From Luscinia megarhynchos (taxonomy: Eukaryota; Chordata; Aves; Passeriformes; Turdidae), in NCBI GenBank assembly GCA_034336665.1, contig CM067569.1:7416820-7480819 (forward strand): 64,000 nucleotides of DNA. Reading direction: 5' to 3'. The translations under genes and the position numbers were made by a program. Under the pieces are notes generated by a model, which searched no databases, had not been told where the DNA came from, and worked only from the letters and a program-made list of their open reading frames with translations. Positions within the stretch are counted from its first letter, which is position 1. Every line of letters begins with the position of its first letter. Below, piece by piece: positions 36,601 through 51,100 of the stretch.

Positions 36601-39600
36601 CTTTGATTATTAAGTATTTAAAAGAAGATTCATTTCCTGAAAGTTCCAATTCTGCTTTTTGCCTGTCTACTCAGAGAAGCTGAAGTTAAACATTTGAAAC
36701 TCCAATCTGACTTACTGACCTTGCCAAGAATGTCAAAACATCTCACCTTTAAAGAAAATCAGTTCAATTTTATATACTTATGAACATTTCCAGCCAGCAG
36801 ACCAGAATATGTTGACAGCACATTTCATACTATTTGGGACATGAGGTATTTTTACTTATAGCTATTTATAATTCTGATCTGGATGCAGGGAAAAGAAATG
36901 GGATGGTTCATTTAATGTCTTCTGCAAAAGCAATGTCTAAAGGGATATTTATTAGGAATGCTTCATCTGAAGTTCCCTGCACATCCATAGAATTTCATGG
37001 GTTTTTTCTTTCTTTTCCCATTTTTCACTAAATCTTCCTTATTCCTTAGCAAATTGAATTGGGAGAGAAAAAATAATAAAGCAACAGAGAGACAAATAAA
37101 TCAAGTGTACACTAGAGGTAGCTGACACAGTCAGTCCTGAATCTTTTCCAAGACCTTTGTTTTTTTTTAAAGTTCTTAATACTAAACTTAAAATTCCTAA
37201 CACAGGCTTTTAAAAAGTGTTCAGGATCAAACAAGTTGAACAAACAGGGGTAGAATAAAGTGGAGAGGAGTGAAGAGCAGAACAGTGAAAGAAGGGAGGA
37301 GGAAAAGAGGTGAAAATGTGTGTACAGAGATATGGAAACAGTAAGTGGATAATACTCAGATCTTTACTCCAACTCACTGCATATGGTGATGTATAACTGT
37401 CACATCTCTGTCTTCATCTGTTATAAACTGACACCTACTAATGATTAAAGGGCTTTGAGTCTCATGGTTTAAAGGATCCTAAAAAAAGTTAATCCCTGAG
37501 TCAATACAAGCCAAACAACTACATACAGACTGTTAAACCCCCTGATTTCCCTTTGCTTATTCATCTTTTCCATGAATTAAACCCTAAGTGAGGAACACAC
37601 AATTCACTTGTTGAGTGAATTCATTCAAATTCAACAAACAGCAGTAGAACATCAACAGAGCTGGTTTTTCTTTTCAGATTCTATACGATAAATCTACATA
37701 CTTGACTGCTCTGTGTGCAGCAACATTTTCAGCAATTAGATGGCCACATTCTCCTTAAGCAGATGGAACAGAGGTTAATGACACTTGAAAGTGCCATATT
37801 AAAGGCATTTTTATGGTGACCACTTGTTTTACTCACTTCAGTGCAGTGGAAAATGGAGTTTGACAGAGATGAACCTGAGGTTCACTGGAAAGCAGCAGTT
37901 AGTATTGTGTGTTCTTGGTTTTCATTTCTGAGTGCTTCTTCCACCCAAGAGGTCTTCAGAGAGGATTATGGATCCAAAATGAATTTAGTTCTCTTTTATG
38001 GCAAAAAAAAAGGTATTTTTTTTTCTTCTGAGATTTCTCAAAAATTCAACATCTTAATTTAAATACGTATAAGTAGCTTTCTGAGAATTTCTTAATTTCA
38101 ATTTTTAGCGTTTACATTGAATAAAAAGGTAATGCTGATTTTCAACGTCTATTTCTTACATTTTGGGGTTGTATTTCACACAAAGTAAGGGTGAAAAAAA
38201 ACCCCAAGATTTTTCTTTTAAGTGTAACCATATATGTGCTACAAACAGTTGACTACCACACTTAAAACTCATATCACTGTGCACTGAAACTTTCTAAAAG
38301 GCAAGATCTCTGTGACATTAAAACTACGCTTGACAGTACCCCTGTACTTAATGATCTGTTAGATATCCTTTTATTTCCCTGTTTCAGAGGGTTTATAGCT
38401 GCAGGACACATTCCTTGCAATCTGAAGCTAAGCATATAGGATAGCAATCCAGGAAGAATTTTATTAGGCATATGCTCAAATCTTCTATAAAACAGATTTA
38501 AAATAAAGATCTCTTTTTATGCTTTTATCTAAAAGGGAAGATTAAAAAGAATTTTGTTGGCACCTATCTATAACAATTTTTTTCACAGAGAAATGAGAGA
38601 TGATACTGTAGAATACAAAAAACCCAATATTTTGCTACAAAGGACTTGGTATGTATTGATCTTTCTTATTACTATTTAATTAAATGTTACAGCAGTGGTA
38701 AGAACCACAAAACCGAAATGAAGTTTATCTCATAAATAATTTCTGGGTCAAAAGAGGCACAGATATCAAACCCAAGACTTTTCACAGCAGGTGCAATTGT
38801 GAATAAATACTTTGGATGGAAATGTTGCACAAATTTCTATAGGAGCTCAGCATAAGGGAATGGGCAAAGCAGAAAGAAGGGGACACAAAATTCCATTTGC
38901 ATTGGTCAAGCACAGTAGCCTGGTTTTGAAGTTCATCCCCTATAGTCCCCTCCTTCTGTCTTTGGCTACAGAAAAATTTTGGTGCACTAAATTTCCTTTG
39001 GAGGAAACCACACCAGAAACTCTGTTTTTTTGTGTGCACTACAATCCCAGTGGGAGTGCAAGTGTCCTGAGCCACCCAAGACTGGTCTTTTGGAAAAACT
39101 GTACAGCTGTACACAGTAGGATTGCACAGAACAGGAAAGTGAAATAAATCTGCATTTCTAGTCCTGGCTAAAAGAAAAAAAATAATGTAATCTTCCCAAA
39201 GAAATATTTTAAAATCCATTAAATTTATCACCACCATTGGAACAATATATAAACCATTTCTGGGATTGCAGATTTTACCCCACAGATGCAAATTTCTCAA
39301 AAGCATTCTAACTTCCTGCAAAATACATTGTTATATAATGGGTAATTTGACTCAAATTACTGTAAACCTCTTTATCATGATGGAAAGAGTAATATTTTTA
39401 ATGTGTCTGAATAAGAAATACTTATGAAACATCCTGATCTTTTGAATCACATAATGCAAGTGTGCACATTAATGAAATTTATAGAATTCAGCTTATATAA
39501 TCAGCTAATTAATTATCACTGCTATTGCAAAGAATGTTTATTTTAATCAGAGAGAATTTGGTCCTCCCTAAGGTGGTAGAGTGGCTGCTCTTCTGAACAG

Positions 39601-39699
39601 GCATTCCAGTGGGACACGGGGACTGCTTTGTTGTGCTTTGTTGCAGAATGATGAGTCTAAAATATATTTGTCAATATTTTGTTGAATTGAAGCCTGAAA
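33699..39699. other. Unassigned DNA, with conserved-looking and purine-rich parts
   Basis: 34400-34620 is an AT-rich, repeat-free stretch with an octamer ATGCAAAT (34432-34439) and several TTA/TAAT words, a possible conserved element. 35220-35271 holds an 8-bp inverted repeat. 37250-37315 is purine-rich. The longest open frame of the window, 38782-39321 (minus, 179 codons), lies here but shows no domain. No exon is supported. Confidence 0.45.
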
Positions 39700-39785
39700 A
39701 TGCTTCAAGCCCCTGCTAAATAGTTTTTCATCAGAGACACAACATCATGTCTGGAAACAGTAAGAGCAGCTATTACTGTCATCCC

Positions 39786-39986
39786 CGTGGCTTTGGGCAC
39801 GGGAGTCCTGCGGTGGGAGGACAGGATTCTCCTCTCAGCGTTGCCACTGACTGCTATTGATTGCTCTGTCCACATCGAGCCCTTCACACTGAGGAGATCT
39901 CATTTCTCTTGCCCTACAAAGCAGAAAGTTTGGATTGCACATTGTTCACTTCTGGCAACGCTCACATTACAAACTCAATTTCCAGC
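39786..39986. other. CpG cluster in GC-richer patch
   Basis: Seven CpG dinucleotides in 200 bases (the first four at about 39786, 39800, 39811 and 39839) against a CpG-poor background. The patch is also GC-richer. It is far below CpG-island length. It may be a small regulatory element, an exon of a non-coding transcript or a remnant of an unrecognised repeat. Confidence 0.4.
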
Positions 39987-42900
39987 GCAGCAGTTCCAAG
40001 TTTTATTCACTTAGCCACTCAGAACAAACATTCCTCAATTATGAAATTGTTCTTAAGGCACTTAGATAGCAGTACAAAGAGTTCTCTTTTGTACCAGTCA
40101 GAGTCTTCCTATATGATGCAAGGAAAAACATGTTAATGTATATGGAAAAGGAAAAAAAAACCAGGTTCTTCCCTTGAAGGGGAATTTAGGAAGCCCCAGA
40201 GATGCTGATTTAGCAACTGCTTTTGTGAGTGTTGCTAATTTTCAGCTGACAAGCAGCATTGAAAACTGGAGTGGCAAACATTTGCAAAGCAGTATTTCTT
40301 TATGTAGGTTTAATGGGTATCAAAGCTCTGCTTTGACATCTTTTGAAGACCTGAGCCCCACTTCAGGAAAATGAAATTAATCATGGATCCATTTAAAACT
40401 GAGCAAAATCTGTCAATGGTTAAATTATGTTACTGTATAAGGCTTTGCTTCTTTCCCTGTCACTTCAGGGCATCCCTCTAGGTTGTCCTTTTTCACATAA
40501 AAAAACTCCCCAAACAACTAACCTATGGTTCTTTTCAAATACTTCCTCTTTAATAAACCCATTTTTATGCTCAAGTGAGCATTGCTTTCAAGTGTTTTCA
40601 AGGAAACAGAAAGCATATTTGGAAACTATGGATCTATTCATTTCTGTAGCTACAAAATAATCCGAATGCTTTTGGGAATGAGACAAATTAACATTAAATA
40701 AAGTGGTTTCAATCCCTTTATTCCCATATCATGAAGTCACACCACTCTTAGGCACAGGTACAGAAATATCTCTTGCTTGCAGCTCACAGAGAAGGAAAGT
40801 GGAAGCAGGAGAGAGGAAAAATAAGCCAGTAGATTTTTTTTCTCATTCTTCCCTAACCCTACAGCTTCATCACTCATAAGCCTTCCTCAAATCCACAGGT
40901 CTTCTAAAATCTCTACACACTCACCATTTAAGGCCCCTCACAAACCCTCAGCTTCACTCTGTATCTCTCAGAATTCCCTGGATAATCCCTTCTCCTCCCT
41001 CCTGTGCTCCCTGCCCCTTCAGCTGGACAAACAGCACATGCTGCAGCCAGGTTTGGGTAACATGTCCCCTGATTAGGGGCTGCTCAGGGAACAGAACAGA
41101 TAAATATCCATCTCTGGGTAGAAATAGTGAACTTTTGGGCATTGTACCTAAGTAATGCAGTTGCAGTAGGCAGCAGGTCCCAGAAACAATTACTGACAGT
41201 CAGCAGACAGAGTATTTGCATAAATGTATTTTTCAGGACACTAAGATAAAATGTGATATTGGAAGCTGTGGAACTGTTTTTAAGGCAGGGAAATGAGCAT
41301 AGTTATGAATTGTGGTGATTTTCAATATTGTGACAATGAAACTAAGTGCCAGCTTTCTCTCTTTGTTTTGCATTCAAAACTGCTCAGCTGAGAAGTGAAC
41401 TTTGCAGTGGATGGCAAGCTGCTGCAATAGAAGCCTCTCACTGTGCAAAAACTGTTGTTACTTTTTTGATGTTTCAGTTGTCTATCCAATAAAATCACCC
41501 AGTGCAAATGTGCATTAGGAAGCATATGGTATGTAAATAAATAGCAGGACGCTTATGCTAAACAAACTTCTATTTCCTCTCTTCCAACCTTTCTTCCTTT
41601 CCAAGTTGACCTTAAGCATACTTGGAATGAAAACCAGTTTCTCAATGATGTGTTTATACATGATAAGAGAAAATCAGACCTAGTCCAGTGAGGTCAAGTT
41701 AGCCATTGTTTTTATGAGTGACAGTTAACATAAATATCATAAATATAACTTCAGCCTCCTTAGGTCTATGTACCTTGCCCTAGGATGCAGGTGACAGGAA
41801 TGTGTATAATTATTTGAAGTGAGACAAAAGTCATACAGCATCATGGGATTAGGTCTCTCAGAAGGTCCCTTTTCCACTGTTTCCTCCTGATTTCAGGCAA
41901 TCACAGTTCAGTCTCAGTGAATCCTTTCTCCTTTACCCACCTGAGTGACAGCCAGGAAACTGGACTGGACTGCAAGGCTCTCTTAACTCATTTCAATCAA
42001 TTGAAGGAGGACACAGGATGAGCTAAAACATCTTCTGTGTTCCCAGTTCAGCAAAGCATGTCCATATCTTTATTTGCATGCCTAACTTCTAATAAAGGCT
42101 GTGTGTGGACCAGAGTAACTGAGAAAGACTATCCCTGTCCTTCACATGCCACAAAGCATTAGTGCTGAAGCAAGTCCAGCAGTGATATCCCTGAGAGTCC
42201 AACAATTGTGAGAGAGCCAAGATGTGTCTGACTGCCTAATATACTGTACCTTTGAGGGAATTTGCTCTATCACCATCTGCATTATGCAGTATGGCTCTTG
42301 TAATATATGTCAGCTGGAGGTAACCTTAAAAATGATGCCTCACATTTCATATAAAGAATTGCTGCATGTTCAGAAGTTTTACAGGCTTCAGTTTTAGTAA
42401 AACCTCATCATCTGCATTATCTCAATATCAAAGAAGAAATACATTTTGTCACTCTATGGATGAGGTCAACATCAAACTAGTCTCTCACTGCCCTGTCTTT
42501 AAAATAAAAGGAAATAGTCTCTGTGCTGGGATGGAGAGTTGGAAGTATCCTCAGAGTGTCAAGATGTCATAAAACATAAATTAAAAATGAAGATGTGTAG
42601 AACCACTACAGAACACTTTGAAATAATCAAGAGTACAGCTCATCCAAGTAATACAGATGTGCCCCAGTTAGCTTTGAAGTTAATAAACAAGATTTTCACA
42701 ATACTATATAGTATAGAAATCAGGTGAGCTGGAACAGCTGGCTGGTATTTAGGCAAATATTTTGGTAGCTCTCCTTAATGAACATCACAAGGCAGCAACT
42801 CTGTGGTTTGAAGACATGGATTAACTTAGCACACCAAAAACACCTTGCACATTTGAGGAGGAAAAAGACATGGAAAAGGCTATAACAACGTTCTGCACAA

Positions 42901-45900
42901 ATGGTAGGTCATATCTAATGACATAACCTGAGGATAGAAGAATAATAATAAAAAGTCCAACAGTTTAATGAACTATTGACTAACTCATGGTAACAGACTC
43001 TTTTTTACATGTAACAGTAAAAAACTGTGGCCTTAGCTGGCAAGAGAGGACAGTGCTTAATCACATCATTGCACTTCCTCATCTGAGCCCCCTAAGAGTG
43101 CACTCACTCCAGCTTCCAAAACTGAAACGTCTTCATCCACTCAAGCATCTCTCAATACAAGCAGTACACTTCAAGACAACTGTGTTCTACATTAATTATA
43201 AGAATTAGAAACCCATCACTAAATTGTTGATATAATTGAATGTATGAGAAACAAGATGAATCAGCTCACAAGAAAATGTGAATCACAAATGTCACCCCTG
43301 GAAAAAACACTGGCTAATCTAAGGTTCCTACTCCAGCCAGAAAAGATCCTGCTTAGGTTTACATCCTGGTGATTCATTTGGTGGAAGGAAAAATAATTGT
43401 TTCTGCTCTTTCACAAAAATGCAGTTTGTGCAGTGTCATCAGTACGTCAACAATTTGTATTTGTTTTACTGCACAAAGGAGTTTCAAATCAATTTCAAAG
43501 GCTGTACATTTGAAAGGCAGCCAGCTGGCTATTTAGAACTTTCAATGTGGTTGCCTTTATGTTACCAAGCAAATAAATAGACAGCCAAACACAAAGAGAA
43601 TTTACAGCAGTTAATTAGCAAATGCCATTGTCCTACTAAACAGAAATTATTTCCACACAGTTGGATACCACTCCCCTTAACAGACCTTCTTCATGATACT
43701 TCTTTCATAAAATGTCTACATATTTCAGTACCCTTTTAGCATATTTGTTTGTTGAAAATCTGGCTTTCAGATGGCTATCTAAATGTGTCACAATAGGCGA
43801 CATAAGGGAACAAAATGCTTAATTTCTTTCAAATGCTGCAATAAGGCATTTGCTAAAATCTGAAAAAAAAGATTCAGAGGCGCGTTTTTTTCTGCAAGAT
43901 GTGTTAATAGTAGAGTGCAGCTTCAGGAAAAGAAAATAAGTCAGTCTTAAATCTGTAGATCCATGTCAGCTTTACCAAAACCAGTGAGATGTGTCTCTTA
44001 TTACTGCCCCATCCAGGCTGCCTTCCATGACTTGAAGGTTCTATTTTCAGTCACTTATGTGCCCATACATTTCTACACAAGACAAACAGTATATGGGAAC
44101 TCAATCATTGTAATATAGAGAAAATTGAAGAAAGTGGGGATTTAAACCTCCCCTTGCATTTACTTTCCTTTATATGCTCAGCATTTGCCTTGCACTGTCT
44201 CCTATTCCACAATTTCCAATCCTCCTCCTACAGCTGAAGGGCAAACAGCGCTTCCATTCTAGTCAAGAACAGATTTTTGCAATCACTTTGTCCCCAAAGC
44301 CATATCTGAAACCCCATTCTCCTGTGCAGAAAATGCCTTCCCTTTCTGAAGGCAAGACTACTACAGGATTCTTACCTAGACTAAAATTGGAATACCTGAT
44401 TTCAAAGCAAACATCAGCAGCCCTGGCATGTGGCTGTGTGATCCTGAGACTGGAGTGCTGCTATGGCTAACAGGGATTTGGAACTACTCATAGTCTGTTT
44501 TCCCAGCTGTCTCTTCATAAGAGACAAGTTTTACTGCTTGGATATGCTGATCCTTGTACATAAAAAACCTCAGTGTAAAAGTCAATAAAAATTTTGCTTT
44601 GCCGATTTCATGGATTAAAAAAACAAACATAAAGCAATCCACAAAGATGTGAACTTCATCTCATCTGTTACCCACTATGGAGGCAGCATCTCATCTCAAA
44701 ATCAAGTGATTTTGCTGAGGTGGATCTGTATGGACTCTTGGGTGATGTTCAGTGATGGACTTGGAAGTGCCAGGTTAACAGAGGTTTTTTTCCAACTTGC
44801 TCCTTTCTACTACTATTTTTAATGCTGTTTCCAATACCACTGTATATTTTTTTTTACATTACTTATTTCCCCCCATATGTTTTCCTGCACTACCTTGCCA
44901 GCTTGCTTCTTCCTTTAGGTTTCTTTTAAGGCACAAGCTCTAAATTTGAATTTTTCTGAAGTCTGGCCAAGTAACAAAGGAGGAACTGTGCCAATAATAA
45001 AAAAAACAGGGAAAAAGATCAGGAAGTTTCCAAGACATTCAAGATTTCAACTTGTATTCAAAGGAATGCAATTAAATGCAACCAAAGGAACATAATGCAA
45101 AAACAGTGTCATATTATGCATTATAAATATTATTAGTAATCAACATGTAACATAGAAACCTTCTCTACTATGAACCTTTTTATAAAAATTGGGGTAAGTT
45201 TTATTATTCTTTTCTTTGCATCTAACGTAAGTTTCAAATAATATTAGCAAATTATTTGTAATTTTCCAAAAGAATATGGGAAGGAAAATAATTTAGCACC
45301 CAGACAATTTCATAACAGTAGAAAAAAAACACGTGGGCACATATATCCATACACACAGATATACACAAGTAAAGGTTTACATGCCCTGTGTAAAGCAACT
45401 GTTACAATTTTTTAGGTTCTGAAAACAAAAATCCGCATTCATGACTGCTATTGCTACTGCTAAAAGTATGTGCAAATTGGGAAGAATACAAAGTGACAAG
45501 GAGAGAGTGTTAAAAATACTAGTTACCCATACGCTTACTGATCTAGAGGGGTTTAATGAATGGATGTTTTCAAAACACATTAAAAAACATGAACTTTGGA
45601 AAGCCTGTGAGATGATATATATATACTAGTCCTGAATTCAAAGGTGTGTCACAAATGGAAAAGAGTTAAAATTAAGGAAAAAGAAAAATCAAATTTGTTT
45701 AAAACAACATTCTTTTTGGCCCCTTAAAAAATTGATCCATAATATATTACAGAATTTTTAATTTTTAAAATTACAAAGGTACTACTGCATTTAATGTTGG
45801 TTTTTTTCAGTCAGACTGCTTCATAAAACATAAAGAAGCACACTGTGTTTGCTCTTAGAAGCTAAAGAAATTTCAGAAAGATTGATTTTTTTTAAAATAT

Positions 45901-48158
45901 GTATTTGCAGTAACCTAGTCATTTTTAATGTTTCACCATCAATAGATCTGCCAATGTATAAAATCAAACTTTAATTCCATGACAGGAAAATAATTCTTGG
46001 TTGCTTGTATAATTGCTGCAGAAACAGAGGCTGCCCTAGTGGCACCACTGAGGCTGTAGGACTGTAGCATGTGCTGCAACACAGAAATGCTGTTAAAAAT
46101 GGATCATTTCCATTCCTTCATTGGCAAAGTGTTTCTAAACTATGACATCATTCTGCATTACACACAGAGCTGTTAGAAGAATAATGTGTTAAAAACAAAG
46201 AAAAATAAGCATGGAAAATGAGGAATTCAAGCAGAGGGCTAAGAGCAAAGGTCAGTATGAAAACAAGGAAAACCTCAGAGATCCAAGGTTGGAACAGTGA
46301 AACAAAAGGAAACCATGGAGTGAAAGCAGAGGCCTGCTGGAGACCTTGCTGAAGCTCCAAGTTGCTCTGCTGATCCGAGCTTGTTTAACACGAGGAACAG
46401 AAGTGCAATTCATACGCCTCAATAAGCCAGCTAATCTCGTTAGGGGATGCATTCATGTAAAATTAGTCTTGCATCTCTGTCTGAAAGAAACACTTAGATC
46501 TTTTTAATTTTTATGGCCTAGGGCAGTAAAAGATTGTAAGCATTTAACAATTGGACTCTGGGATTCAGAGCTGTTCTCGAGGGTGTTGCAGCCCACACCT
46601 CCAACCCAACCATGGTCAAGCTGAACTCATTGGGTTTGACTCCCTGTGTGCTGTGTTTCACATTCTTGGAGCTCATTTCTCTGCTAAGGCTTCCTGACGG
46701 AGATCTAACACACAGGCTGTGCCAGCTGCAATTCTGCCCATTGCAGAAAAAAACCTTGATGAACTGTGGCAAGAGAGAGAGCCTGCTGCCCCAAGTCCCA
46801 ACATGATCACATAATTATTGACCACGTTCTCTTGACCTTTCGATCGCTAGTTCAGGGCCTTGGTTTATGATTATTCAGTGATTCAGTTATAAAAGACTTC
46901 AGTACAAATTATACATTTTAAATAAAAACATTTATTCAAGAGCAGACTGTGTCACAGTAACTTAAAATAAAACCTGACTTGGGAATCTATGTGTTTATTA
47001 TCACAGTAGCTATGCTGCTGGGCTTTTGTAGATTATCTGGCCCATGAGATTTCAGCAATGGGATGGCAAAAAACCCTAAGTAGCAGAGTAAGCAAATCTA
47101 TCCCAAACTTTCAGAGAAATTTAAAATTAAACTTAGTGAAACAAACTAAAACCTTGCAATTTTTTATTAAATGAGGCTACTTTGCATGCTTGCAAGAAAT
47201 GAAGTAAATTATACTCACCATTAGAACAGAGAGTATTTCCTAACAGGAATAAACCAAACTATAAATAGAAAACTCTATTACTTCAAGTGTTATAAGCACT
47301 CTTTTGTATAGTCACTGTGGACAGTAAGATATGCTACTCATTTAAAGGAGCAGGTGAATACAACATAAATTTGCACTGATATACCAAAGGGTTGAAATTT
47401 TCTAAACTGCTGTACAATCGCTTTAGTAAAAAATAAACAGTGGCAGATGGGTGTCTCTATAACATCGACCTCAAAGGAAACCCAAGACAACCTAAATCCA
47501 CAGAAGTCGATAAAAGGATTCCTCAATGAAAGAGGTCAATATTCCAACAACACAGAAAGACAGGAATTGTTCATTGAATAGTAACACTTTCTTTTTTTAC
47601 CCCCACTGTACTAAAATATGCTTGTTTATCCTCTACACCACTTGTGTAGGCAGATATGAAACATCTCTGTCAACCTGTGCCAATATTGCTCAACTGTTAT
47701 CTTGGAGATGTGGTAAGAGAGAAGTAGCACAGGCTTAATCTCCCTTAAATCCATATTAACCATGACAGATACACTTTCCCTGTGCAACAGTTCCATTTGC
47801 TAGTTGTTGTCTTTGGTCTGTTCTTGAACTTTCGACTCTTTTCCACTGTTTGTTTAGGAAAATTTTAACAAATGTAAAATAGCTGCAGTGAGAAAGGAAG
47901 AGAGAATAAAACTGAGGCTTCAAACATTTAGGAAAATCTGACTGCATGGCAAATGGATGCATGATCAATAACAGAGAGACAGAGAGAAACACATTATAGA
48001 AACACATTGAGAAATATTCCAGATGTCAGCAGTGCTAAGCCTCAGACGTCAGATAACAACTGTAGGAACACACTCACACTCTGATGTTCAGCTCTGCTTT
48101 GGCCTGAAGGTTGTTACTATTCTCTTCTTAGCAAATAATAGATGCTAATACAAATTTG
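39987..48158. other. Unassigned DNA, eight kilobases
   Basis: No gene or named repeat recognised. 40450-40590 has a weak resemblance to an L2 coding tail, not called. 43480-43660 is AT-rich, repeat-free and includes TTAATTAG (43611-43618), a homeodomain-type word. 46250-46860 is GC-richer with some CpG. Open frames are short and without domains. Confidence 0.45.
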
Positions 48159-48192
48159 AATACTGTGGCTTTTTCAATACTATGGCTTTTTC
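48159..48192 (+). repeat. Two tandem copies of a 17-bp unit
   Basis: AATACTGTGGCTTTTTC at 48159-48175 is followed directly by AATACTATGGCTTTTTC at 48176-48192, with one difference. A small tandem duplication. Confidence 0.92.
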
Positions 48193-51100
48193 CTATGGTA
48201 AAAAATGACATGGAAAGTTAGCTAAGTTAAAATTGGATGTTTTCGCTCAAGTGCTTACTCCTGAAGGTAAAACTGAGTTGAAGGTGGCATAACTTTATGT
48301 TTGCATACTTCCTATTACAAAATTATGCATTATTTTACAAGGCTTGAATATAGTTTTAGATATCTTGTTCAAATATTTTCTTGTGTAGATTATGTGTTTC
48401 TACTAGAAAAGAAAATTAATCTATCGAGTCATTGTTAAAAGGTTTTATGGAAGCAAAATCCAGTAGAACATTTAGTCCAAAAGTTTTATAGAGACAAATC
48501 GGTCAAATCACACAAGTATTAAAAAAGCATAGGTGAAATTAATGACAAGTTTTATACAATATTTTTATAATAGATCCTGTGGTATTTACATAGCAACTTA
48601 AAAGTTTCCAAAATATGCCAGTTTACTCAGCAGTTTGATTTAATTCCAGATTCCTTCTGATCTTTCAGAGAAATAAGGGATGTCCCAGATGAATGAGCAA
48701 GAGGATGTCCTAAAACCTTGATGTATGCAAGGAAATCACAGCAGCAAGATAAACTCTCTGCGATGGCTTTGATGCTGACAATGCCTTTCAGCAAAGGACT
48801 ACCCAGACCACCAAGGAGATGCAGGCTAGGATCAACCCACAGCATCTGAAGCCCCAGAGGAAACCAGATTATGATGTCTCTTTTGTGAAAAAAATGAAAT
48901 TATTAGCATGCATTTCCATTAAAAACAGATCAAAAATTTTTGTTCATACAAATGCAAGGTACCTCTGTTAAAAAAACCCAAAAGAATCTATCCCATTCCA
49001 AGTCCTACTTACTGGAAGTGAGAAACCTATTAACACTTTAGTCATTGCCATGCATGTTGTAAGACACATTTTATAATCTGGAGAGAAGGTCTGTTTTTCC
49101 ACTTTTGCCACTTTTTGCCACAGGAATTTGTATTAAATCAAAAGTCACAATATCCACATGATTAAGATCCTGCTGCTTGGACAGAATAAAATGCATACCA
49201 CATAAATTACATTGAAGCAAACTTAATGAGGTTTTGATTTGTGGGTTTTGTCCCCTGACTCTTCATTTTCCTTCACCCATAAGGATATCTGATTCCCCTG
49301 GGTTCTCTTTATGAGCCCTGATGTGTCAGGGATGGGTTTTTGCATCCCTGCACAAACTGGTTTGTTGGTTACTGCCAAACAATACTCGTTGTTGTGTTCT
49401 GGTCCCTCCCTCAATGAGAGAAATAGGATGAGTCTCAGTCCTCTAAATAGCCACTTATTTTCCTCACATTTGTTGCAGCTCATTATCTTTGCTATTTCTC
49501 CTTTTCATTTGCTCCAGTAATTGTGGCATTTATCAACAGCTTAAAATTTTTAGAAGGATACAGAGGACAGAGAAAGATCACCCTGTTTCCCTAGTCAAAA
49601 ATTTGTGAGAAGGTTCTCTGAAGACACACATTAGCCAGTATTCCTTGAAGTGCTCACATTCCTCTCTCAGCTCAGCAGTGATGTTCCAGAGCTGGCCACT
49701 CAGCGTGGCAGGAGGCCCCCTGAAGTTGGAGAGTGGCACTGACAGGCTGTGCAATGACACCAGCTCACGTCTGCTCAGCACAGAGGTCCCAGCTGACAGA
49801 GCCTGACCCCTGTCACCACAGTGCTGCAGGAGCCTACAGCACAGCTGCAACACGCTGCTGCCACAAGAAAAGCCTTTCAATGCAAATCAGATCTTTCCTG
49901 GTAAAAAGACCACTTTTTGACCCTAATTATGAATGGAAATCTCTCTGCTTCTCTCTCTGCTACATCTGTATACTATGGAAATTCCATGGAAATCACAGAA
50001 CAGAAACCTTTAATTTATTGCCAAGTATATTTGACATTAACATTTGATATTTAACACATTCATCCAATAATTTTTGTTCTAATCTCGCCAACACTGGTTC
50101 CTCAAAAGGGCTAGAATTTGCAGACTTTGTTTTAACCATAAGAAACACCCTTATACTACATTTTCTGCCACCAGCATTCTTCTGCCTGTCTGGATTTATC
50201 AAAGAATGCAAGCTGGTAGCAGTATTCCACATATGTTCACTTTGTATAATCCTCAAAAAACAAAGGAGCTCAGAATTGCAAACAAAGTGAATTTAATTTC
50301 TGCATAGACCATTTGCAGTATTTCCTCTTCATGGGTAGTAGGAGGAAACATTGGCTTTGCTTACAGAATTTTGATAATATTTGGTAAAATCTTCATCATA
50401 ATCTTGTACTTTTTGAATGTTTAAAGCATGTTTTTGATTACCACAACTATAAAAAACAGCAAAAGCAATATACCCAGCACAAGACGTACAGATTTACAGT
50501 GATATATTAATCCTTGTTTTTTCCTGATTTGAAAGAAAATTAAAGGTTAAACTGACATACTGTGTCTCTATCCTGTGCATGTCTCTAAAAACAAGACATA
50601 GTGCAAGCTGTTCTGTCTCATAACATATGAAATGTGCTATGCATAAATGGAAGGCAATTATTCATGTTTATGACAATACTAATTAAAAATTAAACAAATT
50701 GCAGAGTCATTCTGATGCAAGAAAGGTTACCTGAGTATCTGCTATACTAAAAGAACAGCAGCAGCACAGGCACAGCCATATTAGCATATGGCAGGTGGAG
50801 AGGGACAGAGGAAAGGTGAGAGAGCATCTGAGAAAACTGGCTGTGAGTGAACACAGTTTGATTCATGGAAAAAACAACTGTGTGGGTCTGTTTGACACAA
50901 AACTGAGCAAAAAATGGTAGCTGCCTCTATGAGGATTCAACAACATATAAAATGGATCTGTCACCCTCTGTAAGCAAACAAGTACAGTGAGTATTTAGCC
51001 ACAAGCACACAAATTTCAGCAAGTTTTCACCTATAGTACATTGGGAAAAATGCCCCCTTGTACAATGCCTGAAGAGCAAATCACAGATTGGGGTGGGGAA

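Noticed and set aside
40450..40590. Possible L2 coding tail
   Set aside because: The segment near CTCTTTAATAAACCCATTTT is suggestive, but the flanks do not continue the match.
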